Both the position numbers and the translations under genes were made by a program. Shown piece after piece: positions 1-5,590 of a DNA stretch of 5,590 nt. Under the pieces are notes generated by a model. That model was not told where the DNA came from and ran no database searches. It was given only the letters and a program-made list of their open reading frames with translations. Location: assembly GCA_023251275.1 (NCBI GenBank), contig JAHEZC010000215.1:1-5590 (forward strand), given 5' to 3'. Within the stretch, counting starts at the first letter, position 1. Every line of letters begins with the position of its first letter. This DNA is from Parafilimonas sp. GTDB lineage: Bacteria; Bacteroidota; Bacteroidia; Chitinophagales; Chitinophagaceae.

Positions 1-2079
1 CGGAGATAGTTGCAGCAATTTATCCGCTTCTTCATTTCTGCCAATGTTATAATACCATACTGCCAGTTCGAGAAAAGTTTCCTGCGGCATTTCATTTTTT
101 ATTGAACCAATAAATTGTTCTTTGTTCACGCCGATGCTTTCCCAGAGATATTTTTCAAATGCTGCAAAGTGATTGAGCGGATCAAAGGAAAGAACAGTGT
201 CCAGTATTTTCATTGCCTGTTCCTTTTGATTTTGCAGGCGATAAATAACAGCAAGCAGTTGATACGCATCTATAGAATAACGGTTGAAATCAATACTTTT
301 CCGTGAATAATCAATTGCCTTTCCCAAATTATTTTCTTTCAAATAAATATTTGCCAAACCAATATAAGCAGCGCTGCGGTATTCCATTCCCATTGAAGCA
401 ATATCAAATCCGTCTTTCGCATCTGCACTGTTTCCCAGTTTGCTGTTGATAAGCCCATAATAATAATTTGCAGCCTCATTATATGTATCAATGGACAATG
501 CTTTTTTGACTGTGCTCAAAGCTTCGGTATATTGCATATTGCGATAAAGCAACATAGACAGATCGGTAAGTGCCGGCATGTAATAAGCATCTTTCTGAAG
601 AGCAAGTTTTAATTTTTTTTCCGCTGATGCATAGTGCCGCTGGCTTATATCTTCCTTTCCCTGCAGGTACAGGCCATATACTGAATTCCAGTCGAAATCT
701 TCAGGAGAATCAACGGGACGATTGAGCACATTTGCGTTTGGGGAAGCATCGTATTCTAATTTGTTTTCTCCCAGCGTGGCAATCAAATGTTCAGCCGATG
801 AAGACAGTTTGATTGAATCATTAAAAACATTGAGTGGATACAAATCAATTTTCCTGGAATACACAATTTTATCACCATCCTTTATTTTTAATTCGTCTTT
901 TATTTGTTGCAACGGAGAGAAATAAATTTTGAGCCAGCCGTTTTCATTTTTAAGATTTAGTGCGCCATAATTATTAGCGGCGACAAACCCTTTTGTATGC
1001 AAAACCGGGAACCAATATTCTGTCCATGAATCTGTTGTATAAGGCAAAAATCCTTTATGCTTAAACGGCGTAAAAGTGCTGCCTTCCGCCGATTGATTGA
1101 ATAATCTTCCGCTCTGCACTTCTACATATTGCCCGTCGGTATCTGACAGCAGTTTTTCCCAGATCATGCCCTGCTGCGACAGGCCCCATATCCAGATTTT
1201 TTTACCTGCTTTATCATCATGGGTTGAATATCTGCCCATACCAAAATCTTCATCATGCCAATAACCGCCAAAGAAGTCAGTATATTTTCCAAATACATGG
1301 TATGATTTATAGCCGCCGAAATTATTATTTTCATAAAATGAAATGTCTTTACCATTTTGCCTATTTACCGGCCAGTCGCTGTATTCGCCTTCATGCCCCA
1401 AATATTTTGTGCCGGGATAAATAAACTCCAGGTTTCCCTTTGCTTTGATGCCGGTATTCATCCATGTATAATAAGGTTGTTCAAAAGGAGAGGAATTGTA
1501 CCAGAATGAACCCGTGGTAAAAAAAGCTTTGTCTTTCTGCAGATTAATATCTATTCGCCAGTTTGTCCTGGTAAGCAGATCCAGTACGCCGATCACGCAA
1601 CTCACACTTCCATCATCTCTTTTGATGGTGATATAATCAACAGGTGTGGCACAATTAGGCGTATGCCCGATGATGCCATAATTGGCTTCGATACCGCCGC
1701 TTGTCCAGGGGCCACGCATTGCAACATCCCTGAATTTAACCACGTGGTTATAATAGATAAAGGGCTTGCCTGTTGATTTTTCAATAGCCGCCCATATTTT
1801 GCCGCCGATCTCAGGCAATATCATTATTTTGATATAGTCATTCTCCAGTTCTACTACTTTCCATTCTTTTTGAACAGGGTTATCGGTGTAGCCATCAAAA
1901 CGAAAATAGGGATAAATTCTTCCGGGTTCCGGCACAGGATCAGGATCAGAAAAAGGATAGGTGGTAAATGTTTTTTTATATTCTTTTATCGTTGCTTTTT
2001 GCTGCGCCGGTGAAGGCATGCACCATAGCAAAAGCAGCACGGGTATTGCTGATCTTCTTTTGCAGAAATTGCTTCTCAT
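1..2079 (-). CDS. Exported DUF5107 domain protein with C-terminal TPR repeats (3' end missing)
   Basis: The frame is open without a stop from the ATG at 2079 to the left edge (693 codons), so the C-terminus is missing; from memory, relatives run to roughly 1000 residues or more. Residues 1-26 form a signal peptide (basic KRR, a run of leucines, then PSPA-QQ as likely cleavage site; LLWC is a poor lipobox). Residues about 70-350 match the DUF5107 pattern: ILPEIGGKIW (87-96), RGPWTSGGIEANYG (122-135), GHTP (138-141), PVDY (146-149), MNTGIK (207-212), KIWIWG (294-299), DGQYVEVQSGR (315-325) and WTEYWFP. The fold is probably related to galactose mutarotase-like beta-sandwiches, suggesting carbohydrate binding or processing, but the reaction is unknown. 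From about residue 469 onward there are at least five TPR units (469-500, 501-534, 535-568, 569-602, 603-636). It follows the DUF4440 gene by 41 bp and is probably co-transcribed. No Shine-Dalgarno sequence is seen. Family call firm; function open. Confidence 0.88.
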   Translation of the reverse strand, partial: MRSNFCKRRSAIPVLLLLWCMPSPAQQKATIKEYKKTFTTYPFSDPDPVPEPGRIYPYFRFDGYTDNPVQKEWKVVELENDYIKIMILPEIGGKIWAAIEKSTGKPFIYYNHVVKFRDVAMRGPWTSGGIEANYGIIGHTPNCATPVDYITIKRDDGSVSCVIGVLDLLTRTNWRIDINLQKDKAFFTTGSFWYNSSPFEQPYYTWMNTGIKAKGNLEFIYPGTKYLGHEGEYSDWPVNRQNGKDISFYENNNFGGYKSYHVFGKYTDFFGGYWHDEDFGMGRYSTHDDKAGKKIWIWGLSQQGMIWEKLLSDTDGQYVEVQSGRLFNQSAEGSTFTPFKHKGFLPYTTDSWTEYWFPVLHTKGFVAANNYGALNLKNENGWLKIYFSPLQQIKDELKIKDGDKIVYSRKIDLYPLNVFNDSIKLSSSAEHLIATLGENKLEYDASPNANVLNRPVDSPEDFDWNSVYGLYLQGKEDISQRHYASAEKKLKLALQKDAYYMPALTDLSMLLYRNMQYTEALSTVKKALSIDTYNEAANYYYGLINSKLGNSADAKDGFDIASMGMEYRSAAYIGLANIYLKENNLGKAIDYSRKSIDFNRYSIDAYQLLAVIYRLQNQKEQAMKILDTVLSFDPLNHFAAFEKYLWESIGVNKEQFIGSIKNEMPQETFLELAVWYYNIGRNEEADKLLQLSP

Positions 2080-2120
2080 CGTGATTTATTATTTGCTTTG
2101 GGCAAGTGAATTAAGCAAAC

Positions 2121-2549
2121 TTATATTTTAAATCCCTGTCTTGCAAGCAACTTCCATTTGCCCTTATGTTTTTGCCATATCATCAAAGTGGCGATCTTTA
2201 CTTCAAGCGGTTTTCCTTCTGAAATAATTTTTGCTGCAAACATATTCCGTACTACTGCAGTCTTTTCAATCACACGAATAGTTTGATCAGAAATATCAAT
2301 GGATAAATAATCAATATTAGCGCCTGCAGCGGCTGCGATAAATTGAGTTTTATTTTCAAATTTACCGGTGGAATGGCCGTAGCTTAATTCTTCAAATGTG
2401 AGGCTGTCAAGTACATTTTTATCTGCATTTACAAGCGCTTTATTCAGCGCCTCGACGGCTGCAGCTACCTTTGCTTCTTCCGTTGATTGTGCTTTAGCAG
2501 CGAATGCGTACACAAAAAAGGGAAGGAATACATAAATGATCTTTTTCAT
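2121..2549 (-). CDS. Small exported DUF4440 / NTF2-like (SnoaL-like) protein
   Basis: The 142-residue product starts at the ATG at 2549; another ATG three codons upstream (2558) is possible, but the later start gives a standard MKK signal peptide with cleavage after AKA (residue 20). The mature part has the helix-rich start and curved-sheet pattern of DUF4440 proteins of the NTF2-like superfamily: an amphipathic helix (EEAKVAAAVEALNKAL, 24-39), DKNVLDSLTFEELSYGHSTG (43-62), a lysine-containing helix start ENKTQFI (65-71), and a final strand pair TLMIWQKHKGKWKLLARQG (121-139). This fold hosts both enzymes and binding proteins, and nothing in the sequence fixes a catalytic activity. The length is normal for the family. 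It lies 41 bp upstream of the DUF5107-TPR gene on the same strand, so the two probably share a transcript and a periplasmic setting. Family call good; role unknown. Confidence 0.8.
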   Translation of the reverse strand: MKKIIYVFLPFFVYAFAAKAQSTEEAKVAAAVEALNKALVNADKNVLDSLTFEELSYGHSTGKFENKTQFIAAAAGANIDYLSIDISDQTIRVIEKTAVVRNMFAAKIISEGKPLEVKIATLMIWQKHKGKWKLLARQGFKI

Positions 2550-2641
2550 TGAACACATATTAATTGATAACGCGAAAACATTTTCCTTTGATTTTTCCTT
2601 TTTCTTTTTCCCATGTTCGAAGCTCTAACCGGAACAGAGGC

Positions 2642-2654
2642 GGTCACATTGACC
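2642..2654. repeat. Perfect palindrome GGTCA-N3-TGACC
   Basis: Two perfect 5-bp arms separated by CAT lie 92 bp upstream of the DUF4440 start, in the gap between that gene and the end of lpxB. The size and spacing resemble an operator half-site pair for a dimeric regulator. No regulator gene is visible nearby and only one copy was noticed, so chance is a real alternative. Confidence 0.3.
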
Positions 2655-2741
2655 AGCAATCAGCAATACGATACTGAATTTTGTAACATTTTTTTTATAG
2701 ATTTTTTTTGAGCTATTGTAATGTAAAATAAATACATCATG

Positions 2742-2769
2742 CAAATAAAGCAAGAAAGTGCGGAGACAA
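2742..2769 (-). promoter_or_regulatory. Candidate Bacteroidota-type promoter for the DUF4440-DUF5107 pair
   Basis: On the minus strand TTG (2769-2767) is followed after 17 nt by TTTATTTG (2749-2742), which matches 7 of 8 positions of TAnnTTTG, the -7 element known in this phylum, at an accepted spacing from the -33 TTG. It would give a leader of roughly 185 nt ahead of the DUF4440 gene, with the GGTCA palindrome downstream of the start site. Such matches are common in AT-rich DNA, so this is weak. Confidence 0.25.
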
Positions 2770-2799
2770 AAAGAATAAATTGTTTTATGCCTGCACTTT
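2755..2799 (-). terminator. Weak candidate stem-loop at the lpxB 3' end
   Basis: AAAGTGC in the last lpxB codons (2799-2793, minus strand) can pair with GCACTTT at 2761-2755, followed by the T-rich CTTGCTTTATTTG. The loop is about 31 nt and there is no clean U tract, so this is a poor intrinsic terminator; it overlaps the candidate promoter of the next transcript. It is listed because nothing better was found after lpxB. Confidence 0.15.
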
Positions 2800-3903
2800 G
2801 TTTGTTACTGTAAACCTGTAAATAATTTTTGCTGCATTGGCAGAAGCATCGCCGCCTGTACTCAGCTTTTTTTTCAGCGTTAAATAATCTTCCCTGGTTT
2901 GCAGAAGTCGGTGTTGGTTATTCAATAAATCATTTAATTCAAAAACGAGATTTTTCACCGTTAAGTTATTTTGAATAAGTTCTTTCACAACAGGCTTATC
3001 CATTATCAGGTTGACAAGCGCAATATATTTCACCTTGACCAGGCGTTTTGCTATCTGGTAGCTGATGCTGCCGCCTTTGTAGCATACAATTTCCGGCACA
3101 TCGAATAATGCTGTTTCCAGTGTGGCGGTTCCGCTTGTTACGAGCGCCGCCTTTGATTGCCTCAACACATTATAAGTTTGACTTCTTGCAGTGGAAACAT
3201 TACTGTAAGGTTGCAGAAGAGAAGAATAGAAATCGTCTTCAACGCCTGGCGCTTTGGCAACAATGAAATGATACCCAGGAAATGATGTACTTGCCTTGAG
3301 CATTAAGGGAAGCTTTTTCAAAATTTCCTGTTTGCGGCTGCCGGGTAATAACGCAATGACGGGTTTCTCTGAAAACCGGCCTACGCTTAATTGCCAATGT
3401 TCAATAACATGTACCAACGGGTGTCCTACATATTCCACATCCCAGTCCCATCTGTGCTTATAATAGTCCTTCTCGAATGGAAGTATAACCAGCATTTTAT
3501 CAATGCATTGCTTCATCTTCTTCACGCGGTTTTCTTTCCATGCCCACACCTGGGGTGAGATATAATAAATAATTTTAAACCTTTTGTATTTTGCCCATTC
3601 AGCAATGCGCAGGTTAAAGCCGGGATAATCTATCAGAATTAATGTATCGGGCTGAAATCCGAGAATATCTTTTTTGCAAAACTTCAGGTTATCGAGAACG
3701 GTGCGAAGGTTTGTAATCACTTCCATAAAGCCCATGAAAGCATGATCCCGGTAATGCTTTACCAGTTCGGCGCCTGCTTCCTGCATTAAGTCTCCTCCCC
3801 AGCATTTTATGATTGCCTGCTCATCGAGGTGTCTGAGTTCTTTAATGAGATTACTGCCATGCAGATCGCCGCTTGCTTCTCCAGCTATAATATAATATTT
3901 CAT
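2785..3903 (-). CDS. lpxB: Lipid-A-disaccharide synthase
   Basis: LpxB (glycosyltransferase family 19) joins UDP-2,3-diacylglucosamine to lipid X (2,3-diacylglucosamine 1-phosphate), releasing UDP and forming the beta-1,6 disaccharide of lipid A; it acts at the cytoplasmic face of the inner membrane. At 372 residues it has normal full length. Family motifs appear in order: GEASGDLHG (8-16), GGDLM (36-40), MGFMEV (57-62), DYPGFN (92-97), YISPQVWAW (114-122), LPFEKDYY (141-148), YVGHPL (158-163), LLPGSRKQEI (185-194, start of the nucleotide-binding half), TSGTATLE (256-263), YKGG (275-278), NLIMDKPVVKELIQ (298-311) and GGDASANAA (350-358). There is no signal peptide, as expected. The start is fixed by the MKYYIIAGEASGD beginning; no Shine-Dalgarno sequence is evident, and a six-codon frame overlaps the start by ATGA. 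Upstream on the same strand is a secreted lipocalin-like gene, not the surE often found beside lpxB in this phylum. Identification is secure. Confidence 0.98.
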   Translation of the reverse strand: MKYYIIAGEASGDLHGSNLIKELRHLDEQAIIKCWGGDLMQEAGAELVKHYRDHAFMGFMEVITNLRTVLDNLKFCKKDILGFQPDTLILIDYPGFNLRIAEWAKYKRFKIIYYISPQVWAWKENRVKKMKQCIDKMLVILPFEKDYYKHRWDWDVEYVGHPLVHVIEHWQLSVGRFSEKPVIALLPGSRKQEILKKLPLMLKASTSFPGYHFIVAKAPGVEDDFYSSLLQPYSNVSTARSQTYNVLRQSKAALVTSGTATLETALFDVPEIVCYKGGSISYQIAKRLVKVKYIALVNLIMDKPVVKELIQNNLTVKNLVFELNDLLNNQHRLLQTREDYLTLKKKLSTGGDASANAAKIIYRFTVTNKVQA

Positions 3904-3998
3904 AAACCTGCACTCCGCATGGGCGAAAGCCTTTTAGGGTTGCAAAATACGATATGTAGCCGATAGCTTCAGCGTGGAATTTTGTCAATACCGGTCAC

Positions 3999-4016
3999 TG
4001 CAATTGAATCAATGCA
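3999..4016. repeat. Imperfect palindrome between lpxB and the lipocalin-like gene
   Basis: The plus strand reads tgcaattgaatcaatgca, an inverted repeat with one unpaired base, in the 135-bp gap that separates lpxB from its upstream neighbour. It lies 96 bp before the lpxB start. It could be an operator or part of a weak 3' structure of the lipocalin-like transcript; the core is AT-rich, so chance is possible. No good promoter or terminator was recognised in the rest of this gap. Confidence 0.25.
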
Positions 4017-4038
4017 AAAAGGCGCTGGGTATAAATTT

Positions 4039-4410
4039 TTATGGCTCTTTTTTCCAGGTGGTATTATCCAATACCGGTCCCCTGTCATCACAATCATCAT
4101 CTATTACGGTCATCAGCATTTCATTATCCTTGATTTCAATTTTATATTTACCCACTACAACATCATCACATTGACTTTGCCCGGATATTTTTTGTACCGT
4201 CAGCACCGTATCCTGTATGGAGTAATGCATAATTTCAACACTGGAATTATCCTCGGCGCTGAATGCTTCCAGCGTATCGGTTCCGAAATGTATGATTATA
4301 TCTGTTGGCTGATCGAGGTGAATGGTTCCTTTCCATTTTGTGTTGGTCAGTTGTGCTTTTGCTGAAATAAATGCAAAGGATATCAGCATGATGACGATAA
4401 TTTTTTTCAT
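4039..4410 (-). CDS. Small secreted lipocalin-like protein of unknown function
   Basis: The preferred start is the ATG at 4410, giving 123 residues with a clear signal peptide (MKKIIVIML... cleavage after AKA, residue 19). The frame stays open upstream to a TTG at 4452, but that extension would put a polar stretch before the signal peptide and would run through an inverted repeat, so it is not preferred. The mature protein (about 104 residues) begins LTNTKWKG (21-28) and alternates hydrophobic and polar residues in short strands (TDIIIHFGTDTLEAF 36-50, DTVLTVQKI 67-75, GKYKIEIKDNEMLMTVI 87-103), a pattern typical of small lipocalin-like beta-barrels. The two cysteines of the mature part, Cys81 and Cys107, each precede Asp-Asp (CDD) and could form a disulfide. 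Similar short exported proteins are, to my recollection, common hypotheticals in Chitinophagaceae. It is upstream of lpxB on the same strand, 135 bp away. No ligand or function can be assigned. Confidence 0.65.
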   Translation of the reverse strand: MKKIIVIMLISFAFISAKAQLTNTKWKGTIHLDQPTDIIIHFGTDTLEAFSAEDNSSVEIMHYSIQDTVLTVQKISGQSQCDDVVVGKYKIEIKDNEMLMTVIDDDCDDRGPVLDNTTWKKEP

Positions 4411-4420
4411 GGCTTTTGAA

Positions 4421-4456
4421 TTAATTGATTGTTTAGGATTTAAAAATCCCAATTAA
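4421..4456. repeat. Two-part bulged inverted repeat in the leader of the lipocalin-like gene
   Basis: On the plus strand TTAATTG (4421-4427) pairs with CAATTAA (4450-4456), and inside it GGATTT (4436-4441) pairs with AAATCC (4444-4449) around AA. The two helices are joined directly on one side and by an 8-nt bulge (4428-4435) on the other, giving 13 perfect base pairs. The element ends 10 nt before the ATG at 4410. It may be a structured 5' leader, or an operator. Confidence 0.45.
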
Positions 4457-4466
4457 AATGAAGTGG

Positions 4467-4493
4467 CAAAAGCAATTATATACCAGTCTGCAA
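4467..4493 (-). promoter_or_regulatory. Candidate promoter for the lipocalin-like gene
   Basis: On the minus strand TTG (4493-4491) is followed after 16 nt by TGCTTTTG (4474-4467), 7 of 8 positions of TAnnTTTG. Transcription would begin near 4460, so the bulged inverted repeat at 4456-4421 would start almost at the 5' end of the message and fill most of a leader of about 50 nt. The spacing is one base short of the usual range, so support is modest. Confidence 0.35.
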
Positions 4494-4717
4494 AAAAGGA
4501 GTATGGACGGCAAAGATTTTTTCAGGCAGAATTAATTACTTTTAAAAAAATTATTTTTTATCATAATTATCTAACTAAAATAACACAAAAGTTTGCTGCA
4601 AAAACTGTTTGTTTCAAATCCATCGGGTAAACCGGCGAGATCTAATTTACGTAAGAAAAGTAATTAGGAGCACTATGAGATTTTCTCGATGCTTAAAGCA
4701 CACCCTTTATTTATTTT

Positions 4718-4749
4718 TTCGGATAAATAGTATTTCAAAATACTCCGAA
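4718..4749. repeat. Second two-part bulged inverted repeat
   Basis: TTCGG (4718-4722) pairs with CCGAA (4745-4749), and AGTATTT (4729-4735) pairs with AAATACT (4738-4744) around CA. A 6-nt one-sided bulge (4723-4728) interrupts one arm, giving 12 perfect base pairs. Neither strand has a T run after the stem, so it is not a standard intrinsic terminator. Its design mirrors the repeat at 4421-4456, with the bulge in the same (left, plus-strand) arm. Confidence 0.45.
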
Positions 4750-4972
4750 GCAAATCCATTTTCAAGCTATAGTAAACAGAGTACAGATAAGAATAAAGAT
4801 TAACAGCATTATTAAAAATTATTAATAGTTGCAAATATTGATCGTAGGCTCGCTAAGCATTCCCGGATTAGTCTATGAAGTGATGGTTATAAAAACTTTA
4901 GTTGTGAAATGATCTATAACATTTGACGAAAAAGAACAAAGATTGTAGTTTTAAGGCGCTAAATCGTATTAC

Positions 4973-5590
4973 ATGAAAATATTGCTTACAATTTTCTGTG
5001 CAATTATTTTACACTCGTTAATAGCACAAATAATTCCTTCGATAGAATGGCAGAAAAGCTTTGGGGGCAGCAGTGATGATTTTGCACATTATATAAGACA
5101 AACATCCGATAGCGGTTATATTATTGCTGCAGCTACTACGTCGAATAATGGGGATATAAGTGGCTTTCATGGTATTATGGATTGTTGGATAATTAAGCTT
5201 AAAAAAAATGGTGCCATACAATGGCAAAAATGTCTCGGTGGGAGTGGCGACGATAATATTAATAATATCGAAGAAACATTTGATGGAGGATATATCCTCT
5301 CTGGTTTTTCATGGTCGAATGATGGTGATGTAACAAATAATCATGGGGAATATGATGCCTGGATAGTGAAACTAACCAAAAACGGCTCAATACAATGGCA
5401 AAGATGCCTGGGCGGAAGTAATGCCGATTTTTTATTTATCAGGCAGACATCAGACAGTGGGTATATTGGTGCGGGATATACTGTGTCTAATGATGGAGAT
5501 GTAACTGGTAACCACGGTGGCATGGATTGTTGGATTGTCAAGCTAAACAAAATTGGTACAATACAATGGCAAAAATGCTTTGGCGGAAGC
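4973..5590 (+). CDS. Secreted protein of tandem 57-58-residue repeats (3' end missing)
   Basis: The frame runs from the ATG at 4973 to the right edge without a stop (206 codons). Residues 1-18 form a signal peptide (MKILLTIFC..., cleavage likely after LIA). The rest is tandem repeats starting at residues 24, 82, 140 and 197, with consensus I-x-W-Q-K-x-h-G-G-S, then D-x-G-Y-I, S-N-x-G-D-h-(x)5-G, and D-x-W-I-h-K-L-x-x-x-G. Repeats of this type are familiar in large Bacteroidota surface or secreted proteins, which often end in a type IX secretion C-terminal signal; here that end lies outside the window, so the export route is an inference. Each repeat is probably a beta-sheet unit, perhaps a propeller blade. 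Cysteines recur at fixed places (71, 87, 145, 186, 202). No Shine-Dalgarno sequence precedes the ATG. It is transcribed away from the lpxB side and no functional link is evident. Function unknown; possibly adhesion or binding. Confidence 0.85.
   Translation, partial: MKILLTIFCAIILHSLIAQIIPSIEWQKSFGGSSDDFAHYIRQTSDSGYIIAAATTSNNGDISGFHGIMDCWIIKLKKNGAIQWQKCLGGSGDDNINNIEETFDGGYILSGFSWSNDGDVTNNHGEYDAWIVKLTKNGSIQWQRCLGGSNADFLFIRQTSDSGYIGAGYTVSNDGDVTGNHGGMDCWIVKLNKIGTIQWQKCFGGS
5042..5590 (+). repeat. Coding tandem repeat, unit 171-174 bp
   Basis: Units start at 5042, 5216, 5390 and 5561 (174, 174 and 171 bp apart). The last three each open with the identical ATACAATGGCAAA or a one-base variant of it, while the remaining DNA has diverged and encodes similar protein, pointing to old duplications under protein-level selection. 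The third unit is one codon shorter, in the loop after GGS. The array continues beyond the window. Confidence 0.9.

Larger units (their letters stand above)
4453..4972. other. AT-rich divergent intergenic region
   Basis: Together with the 42 bp next to the lipocalin-like ATG, this stretch separates the left-reading and right-reading genes and must hold promoters for both. No convincing gene was found on either strand. It contains the bulged inverted repeat at 4718-4749, a 7-bp AT-only inverted repeat TAAAAAA-N4-TTTTTTA (4543-4560), and GTTATA (4886-4891) with its complement TATAAC (4915-4920). A 42-codon frame (4675-4803) preceded by AGGAG is discussed separately and is probably not a gene. 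For the plus-strand gene at 4973 no match to TAnnTTTG with a properly spaced TTG was found; TAACATTTG at 4917-4925 is the nearest look-alike. Confidence 0.8.

Noticed and set aside
115..925. Plus-strand open frames of 60-70 codons at 115-306 and 722-925
   Set aside because: They lie opposite the continuous, well-matched DUF5107-TPR coding frame and show no protein family features.
1164..1784. Other open frames at 1164-1355 (-), 1224-1424 (+) and 1602-1784 (-)
   Set aside because: They are alternative frames within the DUF5107 domain, whose motifs are intact in the chosen frame.
3974..4365. Plus-strand frames up to 127 codons opposite the lipocalin-like gene
   Set aside because: The minus-strand frame has a proper signal peptide and a plausible beta-rich mature protein; the plus-strand products have neither.
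4411..4452. N-terminal extension of the lipocalin-like protein to a TTG start at 4452
   Set aside because: It would place a polar segment before a typical MKK signal peptide and run through a strong inverted repeat; the ATG at 4410 is a better start.
4488..4529. CTGC-A6 / T6-CAGGCAG pairing resembling a terminator
   Set aside because: It needs a 3-nt bulge and a loop of about 19 nt, and no gene ends nearby.
4543..4560. AT-only inverted repeat TAAAAAA-N4-TTTTTTA
   Set aside because: It consists of A and T runs only and sits between divergent gene starts, where no terminator is needed; chance in AT-rich DNA explains it.
4886..4925. GTTATA/TATAAC inverted repeat and TAACATTTG as a promoter for the plus-strand gene
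   Set aside because: The arms are 6 bp with a 23-nt gap, and the TTTG element has three bases instead of two after TA, with the nearest TTG only 13 nt upstream of the 8-mer.
5018..5550. Minus-strand frames at 5018-5227 and 5341-5550
   Set aside because: Both lie opposite the tandem-repeat protein; their similar length reflects the repeat period of the real gene.

Overview
The window looks like chromosomal DNA from a member of the Bacteroidota, most likely the Chitinophagaceae or a close relative. This is an inference from protein content and style: an lpxB with Bacteroidota-type motifs, a DUF5107-TPR protein, a start of a secreted 58-residue-repeat protein of the kind usually exported by the type IX system, several short exported proteins with MKK...AKAQ signal peptides, AT-rich intergenic DNA, and no Shine-Dalgarno sequence in front of the main genes.

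Layout. Four genes lie on the minus strand and one on the plus strand, diverging from an intergenic region of about 560 bp (4411-4972). Reading leftward on the minus strand: a small secreted lipocalin-like protein (4410-4039); lpxB, lipid-A-disaccharide synthase (3903-2785); a small exported DUF4440/NTF2-like protein (2549-2121); and, 41 bp further on, a large exported DUF5107 plus TPR protein (2079 to the left edge, cut off at its C-terminus after 693 codons). On the plus strand, a signal-peptide protein made of tandem 57-58-residue repeats starts at 4973 and is cut off by the right edge after 206 codons.

How they fit together. Only lpxB has a firmly known job: making the lipid A disaccharide of the outer membrane. 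The other four all carry signal peptides and probably work in the periplasm or outside the cell. The DUF4440 and DUF5107 genes are close enough to be one transcript. lpxB and the lipocalin-like gene are separated by 135 bp and may or may not be co-transcribed. No surE gene, a frequent lpxB neighbour in this phylum, is present here.

No mobile element, tRNA, rRNA, CRISPR array or clearly new multi-gene system is visible. The least explained signals are two inverted repeats of similar design in the divergent intergenic region (4421-4456 and 4718-4749): each is a perfect two-part helix with a 2-nt centre and a one-sided bulge of 8 or 6 nt. The first would fill most of the 5' leader of the lipocalin-like gene. 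Also worth noting are a six-codon reading frame joined to the lpxB start by an ATGA overlap, and a palindrome ahead of the DUF4440 gene.
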